Shown one piece after another: positions 18,701 through 28,367 of a stretch of DNA of 64,000 nt. The DNA comes from Chloroflexi bacterium TSY (GTDB taxonomy: Bacteria > Chloroflexota > Anaerolineae > Caldilineales > Caldilineaceae). Both the position numbers and the translations under genes were made by a program. The stretch's first letter is position 1. Every line of letters starts with the position of its first letter. Where the stretch lies: assembly GCA_019217005.1 (NCBI GenBank), contig JAHBNG010000035.1:1-64000 (forward strand). The letters run 5' to 3'. The notes beneath the pieces are model-generated. The model was not told the origin of the DNA and did not search any database. It worked only from the letters and a program-made list of their open reading frames with translations.

Positions 18701-21102
18701 GCGCTAAAGAGCAAACCGTTCCAATCGCCGGGCAACGGTGCGGCCAGGCGTTGTGCACTCGTAAACCGCACCGTTTCTGTTTCGGTGCCCGTGGTCTGGA
18801 GCAGACCCTGGATGGTCGCGCCCAGGCCAAAATCAAATTGCACATTGACACCAGACTCCAGACGCCACGTATGCCCAGATGGAATCACTACCTCATTTTT
18901 GACCACAAGATAGGTATCCAGATCACCCTGGCGTGTCCATGTCTCGTTCTGAGCTGGCAGGATTCCGCCGGTCACCTGGATAAAGTTAAAGCGATTGCCG
19001 GTAAATTTGTTTGTCACGAGTTGGTTACCCAGTAAGAGCCGCGCCGCGAGACCGTCATTGTCCTGGATGAAATTGTTTTGGAAAAGATTGCCGTGTGCAC
19101 CATTCTCCAGGACGATCCCATCGCCGCGGTTACCCAGTGTGCGCTGTCCAGAGGTGGGTGAGCCGATGGTGTTGCCTATGATCTGATTGCCGGTCGTGTT
19201 CGTGTCTTCTATCCAGATGCCAGCCCGACCATTGCCGCTGATGAGGTTGCGGGCGTTTGTGGTTTGTCCGCCGATGACGTTATTAGCAGCGCCGTGTTTG
19301 ATGATGATACCGTTGCGATTGTTCCCTAATACCTTTTTACCAGTGCTATCAGCACCAATAAAATTCCCGTGGATCGTATTATTGAGCGTGCCGTCGCCAT
19401 TTAGATGAATCCCAGCCCGGCCATTACCGCTGATGATATTGCGCTCATTCGCAGTTTCTCCACCGATTATACTGTTGCTGGGCCCTTTATTAAGGAAGAT
19501 GCCGTCGCCATGATTGCTTATTGATGCTGTCCCGGAAATGTCTGTCCCGATACGATTGCCGAGGATTCGGTTTCCTGTGGTGTTGACATCCTGTAAATAT
19601 AACCCAGTCCCCTCATTGCCGCTGATGAGGTTGCCGGTACCGGCAGTTCGCCCACCGATAATATTATTGCTCGCTCCTGCAAAGATTTCTATTCCAGATT
19701 CACGATTCCCAAGATTGTGAGTGCCGCTGACATCGGTGCCAATATAATTGCCGATGATTTGATTGCCAATGGTATCAGCACCCTGCAATCTCATACCATT
19801 GCCCAAATTACCACTGATCAAGTTGCGCGCATCCGCCCTATCTCCACCAATGACATTCGTTTGGGCCTCAAAAATACTTATACCGGTTCCAAAATTGCCT
19901 AGTGCTTGTGTACCGCTGCGATTGGTGCCAATAAAGTTGCCTAACACCTGATTCCCTGTAGTTTCGGCATTCTGAAGTTGTATTCCAACACTCGTATTAC
20001 CACTGATCAGGTTGCCGCGAATTACGTTGTTGCCGCTACCATCACTAATAAGTATGCCAATTCCTCGATTTCCTAGTGCTGCTTCACCGTACACATCAGC
20101 GCCAATATGATTTCCAAGAATCTGATTATCGCTGGTGTTACTATTTTGGAGTAAAATACCATCACCATGATTACCGCTGATTAAATTACGCGCATTCTCA
20201 GTGTATCCCCCGATGACGTTTCTGCTAGAGCCACCCCGAATGAAAATACCGCCTTCGCCGTTTCCGAATGCAGCAGTCCCAGCAGGATTAGCACCAATGA
20301 AATTACCCTGTATCTGATTTCCTGTAGTACTGATACCAACCAGATCGATCCCGAGGCCGACGTTGCCGCTAATGAGATTGCCTTGTCCAGGAACATCACC
20401 ACCGATCATATTGTCGTGAGCGCCATCCTCAATAGAAACCCCATTTCGCCGGTTGCCGCGCACTTCGGCTCCAGTGACATCGGTGCCGATATAGTTGCCT
20501 GTAATTTGATTATCAGAAGTTCCGGCACCTTCGAGCAGGATGCCTATGTTGCCATTACTACTGATCAAGTTTCCCTCACCCAAGATTGCCTCACCGAAGG
20601 TGCGATCACCACCTATCACCCCATTCGTAGCACCATTGATCAGTTCAACACCGTTGCGCGGAAAATTGAGAATTTGCAGACCGCGGACAATCACCCCTTG
20701 CGCACCATCGATTACGATACCGGAGCCGACAGATAAGCCGCTTCCATCCAAAATCACGCCGGCATTGCTGGCGTCAAGTATAAGGGTGTTGGTAATGATA
20801 GCAGGCAGCGCGCTTTGGAGAGAGATCGTCATCGGTGACATGGGGGGGAAGGTAGTTGGGGCAAAGGTAATAACATCCCCTATCTGTGCATCTAAAAGAG
20901 CCTGGCGTAACGTTCCCGCTCCGCTATCATTAGGTGTAGTAACAACGTTCATACGTACAGGGGATAAGAGATATTCTTTACTGAGGCCAACGTGGCTTTC
21001 TAATACCCACAGCAATAGTGCCGACAATACGATGCTGACCCAATTCAAGATGAGCAGGTTCTTATCTTGTCGGTACCATGGCCTGCGCAGTCCATGACTC
21101 AT
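15706..21102 (-). CDS. Giant beta-helix protein fused to a C25 (gingipain-like) peptidase domain
   Basis: 1798 residues if started at ATG 21102 (MSHGLRRPWYRQDKN). The open frame extends further upstream, but that part (beyond 21143) is IS DNA. A strong AGGAGGT at 21132-21140 sits too far from this ATG; an ATT start 7 nt after it cannot be excluded. Domains: a hydrophobic segment (LLILNWVSIVLSALLLWVL, about 18-36) as signal or anchor; a beta-helix entry (TTPNDSGAGTLRQALLDA); about ten coils of the type NVIGG...ARNLISGN...NQI.GNYIGTD; a linker with short DIGNLKDIGN repeats; then a caspase-fold C25 domain with NGHFDHY (H1362) and VGCHSG (C1399) as the likely catalytic dyad; and a C-terminal Ig-like part ending QIYLPVLTR. 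It is probably exported and surface-held. It parallels the beta-helix gene at 31093 and lies last in the minus-strand run. Confidence 0.85.
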   Translation of the reverse strand: MSHGLRRPWYRQDKNLLILNWVSIVLSALLLWVLESHVGLSKEYLLSPVRMNVVTTPNDSGAGTLRQALLDAQIGDVITFAPTTFPPMSPMTISLQSALPAIITNTLILDASNAGVILDGSGLSVGSGIVIDGAQGVIVRGLQILNFPRNGVELINGATNGVIGGDRTFGEAILGEGNLISSNGNIGILLEGAGTSDNQITGNYIGTDVTGAEVRGNRRNGVSIEDGAHDNMIGGDVPGQGNLISGNVGLGIDLVGISTTGNQIQGNFIGANPAGTAAFGNGEGGIFIRGGSSRNVIGGYTENARNLISGNHGDGILLQNSNTSDNQILGNHIGADVYGEAALGNRGIGILISDGSGNNVIRGNLISGNTSVGIQLQNAETTGNQVLGNFIGTNRSGTQALGNFGTGISIFEAQTNVIGGDRADARNLISGNLGNGMRLQGADTIGNQIIGNYIGTDVSGTHNLGNRESGIEIFAGASNNIIGGRTAGTGNLISGNEGTGLYLQDVNTTGNRILGNRIGTDISGTASISNHGDGIFLNKGPSNSIIGGETANERNIISGNGRAGIHLNGDGTLNNTIHGNFIGADSTGKKVLGNNRNGIIIKHGAANNVIGGQTTNARNLISGNGRAGIWIEDTNTTGNQIIGNTIGSPTSGQRTLGNRGDGIVLENGAHGNLFQNNFIQDNDGLAARLLLGNQLVTNKFTGNRFNFIQVTGGILPAQNETWTRQGDLDTYLVVKNEVVIPSGHTWRLESGVNVQFDFGLGATIQGLLQTTGTETETVRFTSAQRLAAPLPGDWNGLLFSAGGSGLLDHAGVEFARNGMMLAGGALTLADSTVTASQENGIWVKNGAVTLTGQNALSGNQELAIKNETGNFIDAVQTWWGHASGPAATTNPSGQGDAISDNVTFANFLTDPTPKNFWRNAPVLVAGAHDFTITGERDVHWFRIPVGTRNATLTAGIGALSKDYDLFLFSGLEQDAASPDDIGNLKDIGDPVDTGNLKDIGNLKDIPGQVAFVEGCSPMYIGQLADLGRASNTARLMVASCESGTTSEQVSVDVWDQSGWYYLLVAGHNGANDPQTPYTLTVAVTTDDATTPTTFQPPIFEPPTETYPFTKTLILTNLARFPDNQGEDVRSHLTTLADHPTVAGDIIDLSDTQKYSQIANVYDLWDNSANSQSNTERVARANLVTAAIKELLKTVRNAYPNLENILIVGSDEIVPFRRIPDEVTIANEKDYANAVAGDSALAASMRERYFLSDNYYASFTPIPWRGRHLFLPDYAIGRLVETPGEITQTIDVFLASPTLTMTNGLVTGYDFMRDQAKAITDELQQTGRITVETLYDENDSWPASALIEKWLNTPRNVSSVNGHFDHYQAIPANADGSVVRAEDARNKPALHNSLVFSVGCHSGLSVPDGQVDDNQTDFAQVLVGEGVTYIANTGYGYGDADAIGYSERLMQLFAQELMHGGSVGQALGRAKAAYFTELGVRSMTPYDEKVLSVATLYGLPMYQIQLTASIRAATTKAHSSAQIGKLEPCPQASTLTCRPQTITLTDLTRITTAEGSYFQVPDEPPQVIWAQPIQPRSSLDLPPEKSLARGALFIEGRYETFHNFNPVITRVITQTSRLGSEQTVPEPAYTIFDWRPTTWDLINTVNTPAGRQQRLVVIPAQYRATSARQGIERRFSALQYTLYYSNTSETIPPAIWQVSASKSPDNTQLNLAVEATDFSNVVRVVVAYTSGEKVWQTIDLSDPDGDDLWTGAVPFSSTMEYFVQAVDGGGNVAVHDNKGRYFSTSPRMPNQIYLPVLTR

Positions 21103-21142
21103 ATTCTGTGTTATATTAGGACGAATTTCATACCTCCTTTGA

Positions 21143-23056
21143 GGTATCGAACTTTCTCGGAAAGTGTAGTCGGATGTCAGACCAGAGAGGTCGAGGCCGA
21201 CCAATCGCGAGTTGTTAAGAATTTACCCCCAACCCCAAGCTGTTTCCGACGTAGTGATAAGTAGAAAGTGTGGGCTCATTGGAACGACCAAACGGAAACA
21301 GAAAGGGGGGTCGGATGTTAACCAGCATCTTCCGTCACAAGCAGTATGTGCGGTTTGTACGCCATCGAGCGGGTCGATATGGTGCGCTGCGCTGCGACCA
21401 TCGCCATTATGCGGTATGGCGCAAGCTGTCAGCGACGAATCTCGATGGTGCGTACCCGTTTTTGGCACCGTTATACGTGCCAGACTGGGGACGACCCGTG
21501 CGCGACCCGGTGTCCATGTTGCGCTCGTGTCTGGCCATGATGCTCTGTGGTCAGACGAGCTTCGATGTGTGTGGGTGGGGCAGATGCGCGATGAGCCCTT
21601 CTACGCCCTCATCAGCGGCTTCGAGCCCAACGACGTGCCTGGCGTGGGCACGTTTTACGACTTTCAAGACCGTCTCCTGCAACGCGAGCGGCAAGCCCGC
21701 AGCCAGGCTCGTCGCCCCTATCAACGGCGAGATGAGCGGGATCAAGCCGCTGCCCACAAGGACAAGAACGATCTGCGCCCCCATGCGGGCATCGTCAATC
21801 GCCTGACCGCGCTCATTCTGGGGCTTTTGCGCCGCCAGCCGTCGCTGAACTACTGGCAGGTCAGACTGGTATGGCCGCCTTGCCTGGGAGCAGGTGCTGC
21901 AACGGCTCTTCTACGGCTGCTTCGTGGCCCACTCAGTCGAGTTGGGCTTGCTCGACCTGGACCATCTCCATGTGGCTGGCGACGGCGCCAAACTGCCCAC
22001 TTGGGCCAATCCCTACGGCCAGAAGCTGTGTAAGTGCAATAATCGAGGTAAGAAACGCCACGAACGCTGTCGCTGCCATCGCGCCTACAGCGACCCCCAC
22101 GCCCTCTGGGGCTGGGACAGCTACCGTCATTGCTGGGTCTATGGGCACACGGCCTATGAACTGACCGCCTATTCGCTCCAGCATCGCTGCCAACTACCCT
22201 TGGTCATCACTATGGCCGATGGCAATCGTCATGACAGTCCCCTCGGGCTCGCGACGCTCTATCGGGGGGCGAGAAATCTTCGGCTTGCCCATCCAGACTG
22301 CCACTTTGGATGCCGCCCACGATGTCATCGGCTATTATCGCCTTGCCACCCTGCGTTGGGACATGGCGCTGGTCATGCCCCTTAACCAACGCAACCAGGA
22401 CCACAGCCGCTTTGCTGGCTCCATACGCCTAGACGGCAGTATCCCTATCTGTCCCCGCCGGGCGGCCCATGACACGCTGGGGCTTCTGTCCCGACCGCTT
22501 GCGCATCAAGTGGCGCTGTCCCTTGGCCGCCGCCACGAAGACGCCCGACGTGACCACCTGTCCGCACTTTGGCCAGGATTGCTCTGGTTCAGCCTATGGG
22601 CGCGTCGTCTATACCTATCCCAAGGACAACTATCGCTTGCACACCCGCATCCCCAGGGACAGCGACCTTTGGCAACTTCATGCTAACGCTCGCTCCTGCG
22701 CTGAACGCTCAGTCAAGCGCAAGAAGTACGACTTTCATCTCCTCCAGACCCGCACTGCTGGCCGCGACCGATGGTTCTTCCGCTTCGCTCTCGCGGCCAT
22801 GTGTCAGCACGTCGACGCCTGGCTACACCATGCCGCCCGACGACTCGCTTAACACTTGACCCCCTGGGCCACTCACACTTCTCCGCGCTCGGCCAGGACT
22901 ACGGATGCCGACCCTTGCCTACTTTTCCCTGCCACTCACACTTTTTTGCCGCTATCCGACATTTTTCTTCCTACTCCCTCCCTTACGCACTTTTTCGACC
23001 CTCCTCGCACCATCGACCTCGGGGATGATGTGCACTTTCCGAGAGAGCTCTATACC
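21143..23056 (+). mobile_element. Insertion sequence with GWDSY-type DDE transposase, about 1.9 kb
   Basis: An inverted repeat of about 25 bp with a few mismatches bounds it: GGTATCGAACTTTCTCGG at 21143 against GGTATAGAGCTCTCTCGG read back from 23056, both followed by AAAGTG. The duplication is not clear. It lies between the two giant beta-helix genes, about 40 bp before the second one's start, so it separates that gene from any upstream promoter. Confidence 0.7.
21315..22852 (+). pseudogene. DDE transposase with CxC-CxC motif and GWDSY block, frameshifted
   Basis: The start is ATG 21315 (MLTSIFRHKQYVRFVRHR) after GGGGGG. Frame changes near 21560, 21870, 22260 and 22450 break the gene. Ordered blocks are recognisable: DPVSMLRSCLAMMLCGQTSF, GVGTFYDFQDRL, LDLDHLHVAGDGAKLPTW with a first Asp, the Cys cluster CKCNNRGKKRHERCRCH, WGWDSYRHCWVYGHTAYELT, TATLDAAHDVIGYYRL with a second Asp, and the C-terminal NARSCAERSVKRKKYDF with the Glu. 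This is a known transposase type from IS5/IS1182-like elements. The copy is dead. Its GC content appears higher than its neighbours, consistent with a foreign origin. Confidence 0.75.
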
Positions 23057-25651
23057 TTCGCCATTGCTCGGGCCATATTCGATTCATCATGCTGATCTCC
23101 ATAAGTATGAAAGCGCAGATAAGTAGAGCTAAACAGAGATTGTGCTTATCAAGCTTAATAGCAATTGGTGAACCTATGTCGAATGTCACAGTGACTCTCA
23201 GGGATCGGCGAATTTGCAAATCTCCTGATTCGCGGTAATATCTTATGTGAATGATCCAATCAGTACAAACTCTATTGACAATGGGACCTTGCGCTAATTA
23301 CCATCGTTGATGGACCGAAGATAACAGATAAATAGAGTTGATGTGCATTTGGCCCTAAAGGTTGTGGAGAAGTAGGAAATTGGGCAATGTCCAACCCAGT
23401 GGAAAATTCAGAAGTTGTGCCATCAGCATCTGTTATGGTGGCGAACAGATAGGGTGATGGGGGTGGGTTATCCAAGAGCAATGTGAAGACACCCCCTGCA
23501 TTCGCGGCGACATTACCAAGGTAGATCATGCTGCCCGGCATTGCTTCGGCCGTGGCAAATATCTCCACGCAGCAACCACTGCATGCCTGGCCGGAAATGG
23601 CATCATTGGATGGGGAATAGCTCGTAAGCGTCGGTGAAATTAGAGATGTCGGGACGAGCCAGTCAATCGGGAGACCACCGTTGTGGCGGATCAGGTTACG
23701 CGTGATCGTATTTCCCAGAGACGTTTCGCTCTTAATCACTATGCCGGCTAGCCCGTTATCAACAATCGTATTGCTGACGCCAATCGTATTCGAAATAACA
23801 CCATTGTTGATGGATATGCCATGTTCTCCATTGCCTAATCGATTACTGCCGCTGGCATCGACGCCTATGAAATTACCTGACACTTTATTGGTAGTGGTAT
23901 TATTTCCTTCTAACCATATGCCAGTCCGATCATTCCCGCTGATGACGTTGCGTCCGTCTTCAGTGTTCTCGCCAATCACATTTGCACTAGCGCCATTGGA
24001 AATTGCAATGCCATCCAACAGATTAGGAAGCGACTTGCTGCCGGTTATTTCAATGCCAATGTAATTCCCCAATACCCGATTATCTCTGGTGTCATTATCT
24101 TTTAAAAGCACCCCAGCCAGTTCGTTGCCGCTAATAAGATTGCGCGCGCCAGCACTTCCCCCACCGATCTCATTATTGCCGGCGCCCAAAGCAATGCCAA
24201 CCCCTACCCCACGATTACCCAAAGCCTGTAAACCGGTCTTATCAGTCCCAATATAGTTCCCCATCACGCAGTTCTCAGATGTATCTGGATCTTGTAACCA
24301 GATACCGGCTTGACTATTGCCGCTGATGAGGTTGCCGGCGCCCAGCGTCTCACCGCCAATCACATTGCGGCTTGCACCAGTAGTAATCGCCACGCCAGCT
24401 ACCAAATTGCTCAATACACTCATACCGTCGGCATCCGTACCAATATAGTTACCCCAAATCATATTGTCAGTGGTGCCAGAATCCTCAATTTGTACGCCGA
24501 CGCTATGATTGCCGCTGACCAGATTCCGGGCACTGCTGGTTAGACCACCGACTATGTTATTACTGGCACCCAAACCAATGCGCACACCAACTGCGTAATT
24601 GCCTAAAGCGGTCCTGCCCTGGACATCTGTGCCAATGTAATTCCCGAGGATACGGTTGCCAGTCGTGTTTCTTTCCTGTAGGTGTATACCATCGCCGCCA
24701 TTACCGCTAACCACGTTGCGTGCCTCCATGCTTTCTCCGCCGATCACGTTGTCACTGGCGCCAAAACCAATCAGGATGCCATTGATTTGATTGCCTAAAC
24801 TCTGCGTACCGGTGACATCCGTACCGATATAGTTGCCCTGTATCTGATTACCGGTGGCTCCCGTTAACTGGATTTGAATTCCATGCTCGCCATTGCCACT
24901 AATGAGGTTGCGGGTGCTTTCACTCTCCCCGCCGATCATATTGTTACTGGCTTCAGAGATAATGATGCCAATATCAGTATTACTTATGACGCCTGTGCCA
25001 GTAATGTTCGTCCCAATAAAGTTACCCAGCACCTGATTATCGGTAGTGTCTGTATCCTGAATTTGCACGCCAACCCCGCGATTGCCACTGATGAGGTTGC
25101 GGGCACCCGCTGTCTCCCCACCGATCACATTGTTGCTGGCTTCAAACCCAATGGATATGCCAAACTGCCCATTGCCCAGGGATCGGGCACCAGCGACATC
25201 CGTACCGATAAAGTTGCCCTCAATCCGATTATTAGAAGTATCCGGATTCTGTAGTTGTATACCATCTTGACCGTTAGCGCTAACAATATTGCGAGCACCT
25301 GGGTTTCCGCCACCGATCACATTCTTATTAGCACCGGAACTGAGAACAACGCCAATACCACCATTGCCCAAGGGCTGTATGCCGGTTACATCCACACCAA
25401 TAAAGTTGCCCAACACCTGGTTGTTTGTCGTGGCCATCTCTTGCAAGAACACGCCATTATCGCTATTACCACTGATGAGATTGCGGGCACCCGCTGTCTC
25501 CCCGCCGATCACATTCTCGCTAGCTCCAAACGCAATGAATACGCCATCTCCGCCGTTGCCCAGTGCTTTTGTTCCCTTAACATCAGTGCCGATAAAATTG
25601 CCTAGCACATGATTGCCTATAGTGTCTGAGGCCAATCCAAAAAATAAAATA

Positions 25652-26907
25652 TACGCGAGAAGGTGTTAAACTAGCTCTCCAAAAGGAGCAAAAATGACAA
25701 TCTCGCCAGAAATGGTTGAAGTCTTGAAAGAGACGAAGGCCATGTTAAGTGGATACGAAAGAAGGCACTTCATGGCCCAAACGGTCAAAACGATATGCGA
25801 AGGGAGTCCGACGAAAGCAGAACGAGAGTTGGGCTGGAATCGGGCGACGATAGCCAAAGCCCTGGAAGAACTAGAAGGCGGCTTCTGTTATGTCGACCAA
25901 AGCCACCGACGTGGTCGCAAAAAAGCCGAAGACCATATCCCCACTTTACTGGCCGATATGGTTGAAATCGCCGATCAATTCAGCCAGACCGATCCCACCT
26001 TTCGAACCCCCCAATTGTACACTCGACTAACCGCCGCCGAAATGCGTACCCAGCTCATCGAGCAGAAAGGATACACAGATGAGGAATTGCCTGGTGAAGA
26101 GGCCATCCGCTTGAAGCTCAATGAGTTAGGCTATGGCTCAAACCGGGTCAAAAAAGTCAACCAGTGAAAAAGATCCCAGAGACCGATGCGATCTTTGATA
26201 GAATTCATCAGATCAATCAAGAAGCGGATGCAGACGAGACGGTTCTGCGCCTCTCTTGGGATGCCAAAGCGACGATTTTACTTGACCGTTTCTCGAGAGA
26301 AGGGATAAGTCGAGTGGTTGTCAAAGCGCTCGATCATGACTTTCAAGATAAGAAGACCGAGAAAGTCACTCCTTTTGGCATTTACCTCCCTTCAACCAAG
26401 GAACTCTTTCTTTACTTGACTCAGTCGAAAGTGACGAGTGACTGTATTGTCGACTGCCTGATTGATTTTTGGGAAAGCGTACGTGAACACTTTCCTCACG
26501 TCAAGACCCTCGTGATCAATCAGGACAATGGTCCCGAAAATCATACCCGTCGGACTCAGTTTATGTATCGTCTCACTCAGTTTGTTGAGCACTATCGTCT
26601 CTCTATTCAGCTCGCCTGCTACCCTCCTTATCACAGTAAATACAACCCCATCGAACGGGTTTGGGGCCATCTTGAAAAACACTGGAACGGTTCTCTTCTC
26701 GATTCTCTTGAGACCGTTCTCAATTTTGCCCGTTCTTTTCGCTTTAACCAACTACAACCCTTCGTTCACCTGAATTCCACTCTTTATGAGACCGGCGTCA
26801 AACTCACTCAGAAAGAGATGGACCGTTTGGAACAACGCTTCCAACGTTTACCTGGTTTAGAAAAATGGTTTGTCCTTATTCCCCCTCTCCATTCTCTCGT
26901 TCGCGTA
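25652..26907 (+). mobile_element. ISAzo13/IS630-like insertion sequence nested in the left terminal repeat
   Basis: The ends TACGCGAGAA... and ...TTCGCGTA are inverted and flanked by TA on both sides (25650-25651 and 26908-26909), the TA target duplication of IS630-type elements. With the element removed, the left and right terminal repeats of the host IS are equal in length (29 nt to the shared CTCG), which supports a 2-bp duplication. It looks intact and is the best candidate for an active element in the window. Confidence 0.8.
25694..26167 (+). CDS. ISAzo13/IS630-like transposase, N-terminal ORF
   Basis: 157 residues from ATG 25694, with AAAAGGAGCAAAA upstream. It starts MTISPEMVEVLKETKAMLSG and contains a helix-turn-helix-like part (GSPTKAERELGWNRATIAKALEEL) and YVDQSHRRGRKKAEDHIPTL. 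It ends in a segment where the TGA overlaps the GTG start of the next ORF by a 4-nt GTGA. Six As followed by G lie at 26150-26156, four codons before the stop, so a -1 frameshift could produce one transposase from both ORFs. Confidence 0.8.
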   Translation: MTISPEMVEVLKETKAMLSGYERRHFMAQTVKTICEGSPTKAERELGWNRATIAKALEELEGGFCYVDQSHRRGRKKAEDHIPTLLADMVEIADQFSQTDPTFRTPQLYTRLTAAEMRTQLIEQKGYTDEELPGEEAIRLKLNELGYGSNRVKKVNQ

Positions 26908-26910
26908 TAA
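26164..26910 (+). CDS. ISAzo13/IS630-like transposase, catalytic ORF
   Basis: 248 residues from GTG 26164, or read by -1 frameshift from the preceding ORF. The likely DDE triad is the Asp of LSWDAKATI, the Asp of NQDNGPENHTRR and the Glu of YNPIERVWG. PPYHSKYNPIERVWG and the HWNGSLLDSLETVL stretch are characteristic of ISAzo13-type transposases. The stop TAA at 26908-26910 is supplied by the target TA plus the next base, so the insertion site completes the reading frame. No lesion is seen. Confidence 0.8.
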   Translation: MKKIPETDAIFDRIHQINQEADADETVLRLSWDAKATILLDRFSREGISRVVVKALDHDFQDKKTEKVTPFGIYLPSTKELFLYLTQSKVTSDCIVDCLIDFWESVREHFPHVKTLVINQDNGPENHTRRTQFMYRLTQFVEHYRLSIQLACYPPYHSKYNPIERVWGHLEKHWNGSLLDSLETVLNFARSFRFNQLQPFVHLNSTLYETGVKLTQKEMDRLEQRFQRLPGLEKWFVLIPPLHSLVRV

Positions 26911-26960
26911 TAACTCGATAGTTGTATTTTGAGCAGGTGCCGGATTTGACAAAGTCAAAA

Positions 26961-28367
26961 TTAAGCAGAGCAGGCCTGCTGTTTGGCGAAAAGGGTAGCG
27001 AAGACCTCTGCAATCTCCTGTCCGTCATTCAAGGCATGATGTGCAGTCAAGATGAGATCTTGAATTAGTGACTGAGCTTGCTGCCGAGTAGCCTCACCAA
27101 GGGATTTGCTGGGCGAGAATTGAGTTTTAGCCAATGATGGTCCCAAACAATCAAGGTGCAAGAGAGAATAAGCCACGAAGACCAGAGACCAATGTTTTTG
27201 AAAGGCGTGGGCAGTTCGCATGCAATATTCATCAAGGCCAAGCAGTTGTTTACCATCCTGATAAACCGTCTCGATAGGCCAACGAAGCAGGTAAATCGAG
27301 AGAATGCGTTTGGCATTACAATCAGTGCGATTGGTCACTAAAACGGCCTAATTGCCTTGCAATTCAGGATTATCAAAACTAATCACGATGCGTACCTTGC
27401 CGATAGAAGGGATACGCACAGTCATGGTAAAGGTATAGTAAGTACGACCATCAATGGTGACAGGTTTGTAGGCATTCTGGGGGGGATGTAGGGGACCAAC
27501 TCTTTGACTTTAATATGTGGCCCCTCGAAAGTTATCGGCTGACCGTCTTCATCTCGCAAACGAAAGCTATTTGTCTCCAGATTGCGATTGCACTTCAAGA
27601 TGCTGATCCAATCTTTATTCAGACGATCGAGTACAGCTAGAAGATCTGGAGCGAGATACCAACCATCGAAGAGAGCCCAACCAAAGATAAGGGTTCGTTC
27701 AACAGCTTTTTCAACCAGTTCACTGGCAATGGTTATCTTGGTCTTAAACGCTTCGTCTAGCCCTCGAAAGGCGGGGTCAGTTAATAGGTGGCTATCCACT
27801 CGTTTATGAAAAGCGGTTCGTTCTTTCTTTTTTCTTGGGAATCTCAGTCACTGGGAAATGGTTTTCCACAAATGCTTCCCAGTCGGTAAACTCTTCGTAC
27901 CGTCGGTAGATACTTGCATCGACCGGAAAACGAACAGCGCCACTGACATAGTGACTTGTGACTAAGTTATGAGCCAGTGGATGCTGACCATTGCTATGAT
28001 TGTAGTGTGTATCGATATACTCGAACAGACTTCCCACGTGTTCACATAGTGTATCGTCAATCGCTAATACCGATTCTGACTCTGAACGTTGGTATTGTGC
28101 TGTCTCTGACTTCATGTAACCTATACGCTCATCATTGAGTTTTTCGGCTCGCCAAGGAGCTTCACTCAAATACCGTGATATATTCGTCTTATCTGCACTA
28201 TCTAGAATGCAGCGGGCAATATTTGCCATGCTTTTGTTGTCCAAGACCATCAGACCCGTCAGATAGTTTTCAAAGTGGCGAAACTGTTTACGATTGGCAA
28301 ATACTGAACGAAAGGTTTCGCTATGCTCCCTGACCAGTGGCGCTACATTCACTATCGGCAATTGCAT
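26961..28367 (-). pseudogene. IS701/IS4-like DDE transposase, frameshifted
   Basis: The start is ATG 28367 (MQLPIVNVAPLVREHSE). The frame is open to about 27810 (SVLAIDDTLCEHVGSLFEYID, with the first Asp pair), then shifts to 27799-27490 (TLIFGWALFDGWYLAPDLL, second Asp) and again to 27338-26961 (YLLRWPIETVYQDGKQLLGLDEY, the WxIE Glu region). The order and motifs are those of IS701/IS4 DDE transposases. Two or more frame changes make it inactive, so any further movement of this IS would need another copy. Confidence 0.8.

Noticed and set aside
18037..19035. 332-codon open frame on the plus strand, antisense to the C25 gene
   Set aside because: It lacks a ribosome site and family motifs, and it mirrors the composition of the real gene. 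It is a shadow of the minus-strand frame.
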